From the NCBI RefSeq assembly GCF_900111925.1, contig NZ_FOKA01000002.1, forward strand, positions 62,001 through 126,000: DNA of 64,000 nt. Reading direction: 5' to 3'. Below the pieces are notes generated by a model. The model was not told the DNA's origin, ran no database searches, and saw only the letters and a list, made by a program, of their open reading frames with translations. The stretch comes from Cellulomonas marina. GTDB lineage: Bacteria; Actinomycetota; Actinomycetes; Actinomycetales; Cellulomonadaceae. A program made the position numbers and the translations under genes. This document shows, in pieces, positions 61,401 to 64,000 of the stretch. Numbering within the stretch: position 1 is the first letter of the stretch; each line of letters starts with the position of its first letter.

Positions 61401-62036
61401 GTGGCCGAGCTCGTCTTCTTCTCCGGCACGATGGACTGCGGCAAGTCGACGCTGGCGCTGCAGATGCACCACAACCACGCGGCGCGCGGCCGCCACGGCC
61501 TGCTGTTCACGCAGCACGACCGGGCCGGGACGGCCGTCATCTCCTCGCGGCTGGGCCTGGCCCGCCGCGCCGACGAGGTGACGGCGGCGACCGACTTCTG
61601 GGAGCTCGTGCTCGCCCGGCGCGGGGCGGGGCACGCGGTGGACTACCTCGTGTGCGACGAGGCGCAGTTCTACGCGCCCGAGCAGGTGGAGGCGCTCGCG
61701 CGGGTCGTGGACGAGCTCGAGGTGGACGTCTTCGCCTTCGGCATCACGACCGACTTCCGCGCCCGGCTCTTCCCGGGGTCGGCACGGTTCGTCGAGCTGG
61801 CCGACCGGGTCGAGGTGCTGCAGGTCCGGGCGCTGTGCTGGTGCGGCGCCCGCGCCACGCACAACGCACGCACCGTCGGCGGTCGCATGGTCGTCGAGGG
61901 GGCGCAGGTCGTCGTCGGCGACGTCGACCCCTCCGCGGAGGACGTCGCCTACGAGGTGCTGTGCCGACGCCACCACGTGCGCCGCATGACGGCCGCGACG
62001 GCCCGCGCGCACGCGCCGGCCCCCGCCGGCGGCTGA
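61401..62036 (+). CDS. tdk: thymidine kinase, type II
   Basis: This 211-residue tetrameric-type kinase has P-loop SGTMDCGKSTLALQM, catalytic Glu in VCDEAQFY, the lasso-type loop around FFARV-like FRARLFPGSARFVELADRV, and a zinc site CWCGARATHNAR with a C-terminal CRRHH. It phosphorylates thymidine for salvage. GTG 61401 is 4 nt after the phosphatase stop, so it is part of the same operon. Confidence 0.93.
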   Translation: MAELVFFSGTMDCGKSTLALQMHHNHAARGRHGLLFTQHDRAGTAVISSRLGLARRADEVTAATDFWELVLARRGAGHAVDYLVCDEAQFYAPEQVEALARVVDELEVDVFAFGITTDFRARLFPGSARFVELADRVEVLQVRALCWCGARATHNARTVGGRMVVEGAQVVVGDVDPSAEDVAYEVLCRRHHVRRMTAATARAHAPAPAGG

Positions 62037-62039
62037 TGG

Positions 62040-62061
62040 TCGCGCGGCCCGGGCCGCGCGA
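62040..62061. terminator. 22-bp perfect palindrome between tdk and sepH
   Basis: The two 11-bp arms (62040-62050 and 62051-62061) are perfect reverse complements. Lying in the 42-nt gap between convergent genes, it can act as a terminator in both directions. Confidence 0.6.
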
Positions 62062-62078
62062 TCCGGGGCGACTCCGGG

Positions 62079-63323
62079 CTACTCGGGACGCGCCCCGAAG
62101 ACGATCTCGTCCCAGCTCGGCACCTTCGCGCGGCCGCGGCGCGCCGCCCGCGGCCGGTCCGCGGGCGACGAGCCTGCCGACCCCGTCGCCGCGAGCGGCT
62201 GCTCGGCGGACGCGGTCTGACCGCTCGTGGCCGGTGCCGCCGTGCCCGTCTCCGTGCCCGTCCCCGTGCCCGTCCCCGTGCCCGTCCCCGGCTCGGGCGA
62301 GCCCGGGGCCGGCGGGCGGGGCGCCTCGGCGTCCGTCGTGCTCGCGGTCTCGCGGACGACGGGCCCGACGGGAGTGCGCTGCCGACCGGTGAGGGCCAGG
62401 ACGCGCGCCTCGGTCCGCGGGTCGGCGTCCACCGGGTGCGCCCCGGGGACCTGGGCCTCGAGGTGCCCGAAGTCGAAGGTCCGCTGCGGCCCGAAGCCCT
62501 CGAACTCCTCGTCGTCGTCGCCGGGCGGCTCGTCGTCGAGGGGCTGGCGCACGCCGCGCCGGGCGCGCAGGTCGTCGAGCAGCGCGGCCGTCGGGTCGTC
62601 GACCGGGCCCGCCGCGTCCGGCCCGCCGTCGCCGGCGGGGACCTCGTCGTGCGGCGTGCCGTCACCGGCGGGGATTCCCCCGGCGGGCAGGTCGAACACG
62701 ACGTCGCGCACGGCGGCGAGGTGCCGGCGGCCCAGGAGGTCGGCGGGGATCTCGGTCTCCGACAGCCAGCGGGCCTCGTCCTCCTCGGCGGCCACCGTGC
62801 GGGCTGCGCCGTCGAAGGTCCAGCGGGCCTCCCGCCGGTCCTCCCCGACGACGAAGCGCGCCGCGACGGTCCACGGCCGCCCCACCTCGCGGAAGGCGTC
62901 CCACGACAGCGTGTCGGGGTCGACGCCGCGCGCGGCGAGCCGGTCGGTGACGAGGTCCCCGAGCACCGGGGCGTCGGCCTCGCGGCCGATGCGGGTGGCG
63001 CGCGCCTGGTCGGCGACGTACTCGCGCTCCGCCATGACGGGGCCCTCGTAGCGGCGGACGTGGTCCACGGAGGTGCCGGCAGCGGTCGCGACCTCCTGGG
63101 CCGTCGCCCCCGCCCGGATGCGGGCCTGGATCTCGCGCGGGCTCAGGCTCGCAGCACCGCCGGAGCGCAGCTGCTCCAGCTGCGGCCGGTCGCGCCGCAC
63201 CGCGGCCCGCAGGGCGTCGTCGATGCGGAGCCGGTAGCGCGGGGCGCCCGGTCCGGCGCCGGGTCCGGCCAGGACGACGTGCTCGCCGTCCTCGTGCAGC
63301 CCGACGAGCTCGAGCTCAGCCAT
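62079..63323 (-). CDS. sepH: septation protein SepH
   Basis: This 414-residue actinobacterial division protein has an N-terminal DUF3071 domain (MAELELVGLHEDGEHVVLAG to WTFDGAARTV, about 1-175) that contains a helix-turn-helix-like LSPREIQARIRAGATAQEVA. A disordered acidic region with a GTGTGTGT repeat (about 358-372) and a conserved C-terminal motif KVPSWDEIVFGARPE follow. SepH helps assemble FtsZ rings. GGGAGG precedes the ATG. The disordered repeat is encoded by 12-bp units. Confidence 0.93.
   Translation of the reverse strand: MAELELVGLHEDGEHVVLAGPGAGPGAPRYRLRIDDALRAAVRRDRPQLEQLRSGGAASLSPREIQARIRAGATAQEVATAAGTSVDHVRRYEGPVMAEREYVADQARATRIGREADAPVLGDLVTDRLAARGVDPDTLSWDAFREVGRPWTVAARFVVGEDRREARWTFDGAARTVAAEEDEARWLSETEIPADLLGRRHLAAVRDVVFDLPAGGIPAGDGTPHDEVPAGDGGPDAAGPVDDPTAALLDDLRARRGVRQPLDDEPPGDDDEEFEGFGPQRTFDFGHLEAQVPGAHPVDADPRTEARVLALTGRQRTPVGPVVRETASTTDAEAPRPPAPGSPEPGTGTGTGTGTGTETGTAAPATSGQTASAEQPLAATGSAGSSPADRPRAARRGRAKVPSWDEIVFGARPE
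62242..62289 (-). repeat. four 12-bp units in the sepH linker
   Basis: Four consecutive units of GTGCCCGTCCCC type (plus-strand reading; the first differs by one base) encode the GTGTGTGT and TETGT stretch of the disordered linker. Confidence 0.85.
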
Positions 63324-63417
63324 GGGTCCTCCCGTTCGTCTCCCCGCAGGGTGCCATCCCCAGGGGCGGGTGTCGGGGACCCGCGCCGGTGTGCCGTCGC
63401 CCGCCGGGCAGGACGGG

Positions 63418-63489
63418 GCAGAGGACGGAGGCAAGGACGGAGCAGAGGACGGGGCAGAGGACGGGGCGGAGGACGGGGCGGAGGACCCG
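63418..63489. repeat. six 12-bp units upstream of sepH
   Basis: Six units of the GCAGAGGACGGG type lie in the gap between the divergent sepH and inositol monophosphatase genes, 19 nt before the latter's start. The first two units are diverged. Confidence 0.85.
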
Positions 63490-63495
63490 GCAGGG

Positions 63496-63501
63496 GATAG
63501 T
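63496..63501 (+). promoter_or_regulatory. -10 element GATAGT of the inositol monophosphatase gene
   Basis: GATAGT ends 7 nt before GTG 63509, directly after the 12-bp repeats. No ribosome binding site is present. Confidence 0.5.
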
Positions 63502-63508
63502 GGCGGGT

Positions 63509-64000
63509 GTGAGCACCCCGACGCCCCCTCCGACCGCCCCGGACCGCCTCCCCCAGCAGCACGACCTCGACGCCCTCCTGGCGGTCGCGGAGACCGTGGC
63601 GCGGGAGGCCGGCGCGCTCGTCCACGAGGGCCGCCCCGAGCGGGTCACGGTCGCGGCGACGAAGTCGTCCCCGCAGGACGTGGTGACCGCGATGGACGTC
63701 GCCTCGGAGACGCTGCTGCGCCGGCGGCTGGCCGAGCTGCGGCCGGACGACGGCGTTCTCGGGGAGGAGGGCACCGACCACGCCGGCACCAGCGGGGTCA
63801 CGTGGGTCGTCGACCCCATCGACGGCACGGTGAACTACCTGTACGGCATCGACGACTACGCGGTGTCGGTCGCGGCGGTCGTCGGCGACCCGGACCCCGC
63901 GACGTGGACGGTCCTCGTCGGGTGCGTGCACGCGCCCGCCGTCGGCACCACGTACACCGCCGCCCGCGGCCGGGGCGCGTGGCGCGACGGCGTGCCCCTG
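63509..64000 (+). CDS. inositol monophosphatase family protein, N-terminal part
   Basis: The reading frame is open from GTG 63509 to the window edge (164 codons). The family metal motifs are GEEGT and DPIDGTVNYLYGIDDYAVSVA, preceded by DVVTAMDVASETLL. It hydrolyses inositol phosphate or related sugar phosphates (SuhB/ImpA type). A Pro-rich head of about 20 residues is not conserved. The C-terminal motif (WDxAAG) is outside the window. The location near sigA and sepH fits actinobacterial suhB. Confidence 0.9.
   Translation, partial: MSTPTPPPTAPDRLPQQHDLDALLAVAETVAREAGALVHEGRPERVTVAATKSSPQDVVTAMDVASETLLRRRLAELRPDDGVLGEEGTDHAGTSGVTWVVDPIDGTVNYLYGIDDYAVSVAAVVGDPDPATWTVLVGCVHAPAVGTTYTAARGRGAWRDGVPL

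Overview
The window is about 76% GC, with dense coding, many GTG starts and almost no lysine in several proteins. Gene content points to an actinobacterium, most likely Cellulomonas or a close relative: aa3 oxidase with a ctaF subunit, cytochrome bc1 with a di-haem cytochrome c, a PPi-type phosphofructokinase, SepH, DUF3043, an Rv2175c-type regulator and a HrdB/SigA-type sigma factor. This assignment is inference from content. No rRNA, tRNA, CRISPR array, insertion sequence or prophage gene was found, so this looks like core chromosome. From memory, the gene order from position 2 kb to about 46 kb recalls Mycobacterium tuberculosis Rv2216 to Rv2173 (epimerase, dlaT, pepB, DUF3043, glycerate kinase, erpA, ctaC, qcrBAC-ctaE, trpD, exonuclease, fadD15, plsC, aroG, pknL, Rv2175c, idsA2). 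From 48 kb onward it recalls the hrdB-parE-parC-sepH region of Streptomyces.

Layout. 0-2 kb: end of a Gfo/Idh/MocA oxidoreductase and a lysine-free pseudokinase. 2-6.4 kb: TIGR01777 epimerase, 2-oxoacid dehydrogenase E2 (sucB/dlaT) and E3 (lpdA). 6.5-17.2 kb: small hypothetical, leucyl aminopeptidase, two small membrane proteins, a MocR regulator divergent from a YczE-like membrane protein, pyrD, DUF3043, M20 dipeptidase, a DJ-1/PfpI protein and nadA. 17.2-20.5 kb: degenerate glycerate kinase, erpA, then a TusA-like protein translationally coupled to a desulfurase-like protein with no lysine. 20.5-29.4 kb: the respiratory block, ctaCDF rightward facing ctaE-qcrCAB leftward, with sodA between. 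29.5-38 kb: pseudo-receiver and trpD, Lrp-type domain protein, exonuclease/GIY-YIG fusion, fadD15-like ligase, ROK glucokinase, membrane protein and acyltransferase. 38-46.4 kb: PPi-PFK and DAHP synthase operon, PASTA kinase, LysM transglycosylase, Rv2175c-type regulator, prenyl synthase and lipoprotein. 46.5-64 kb: DUF4192, Usp, sigA, DUF7455, parE, GNAT, parC, PatA-like acetyltransferase, DUF5998, phosphatase, thymidine kinase, sepH and the start of an inositol monophosphatase.

Three patterns cut across the genes. First, about 23 genes have an NANNNT hexamer (16 are TANNNT) ending 6-8 nt before the start codon with no Shine-Dalgarno sequence, which is the mark of leaderless transcripts; the others carry GGAG/GAGAGG-type ribosome binding sites. 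Second, short tandem repeats, mostly with a 12-bp period, recur inside N-termini, linkers and spacers. Third, several proteins keep an enzyme fold signature but lack catalytic residues: the pseudokinase, the glycerate kinase-like protein, the desulfurase-like protein, the PatA ligase domain and the pseudo-receiver. The pair at 18965-20460, a desulfurase-like protein that kept its cysteine loop but has no lysine for PLP plus an overlapping TusA-like partner, divergent from cytochrome oxidase, is the best candidate for an undescribed system.
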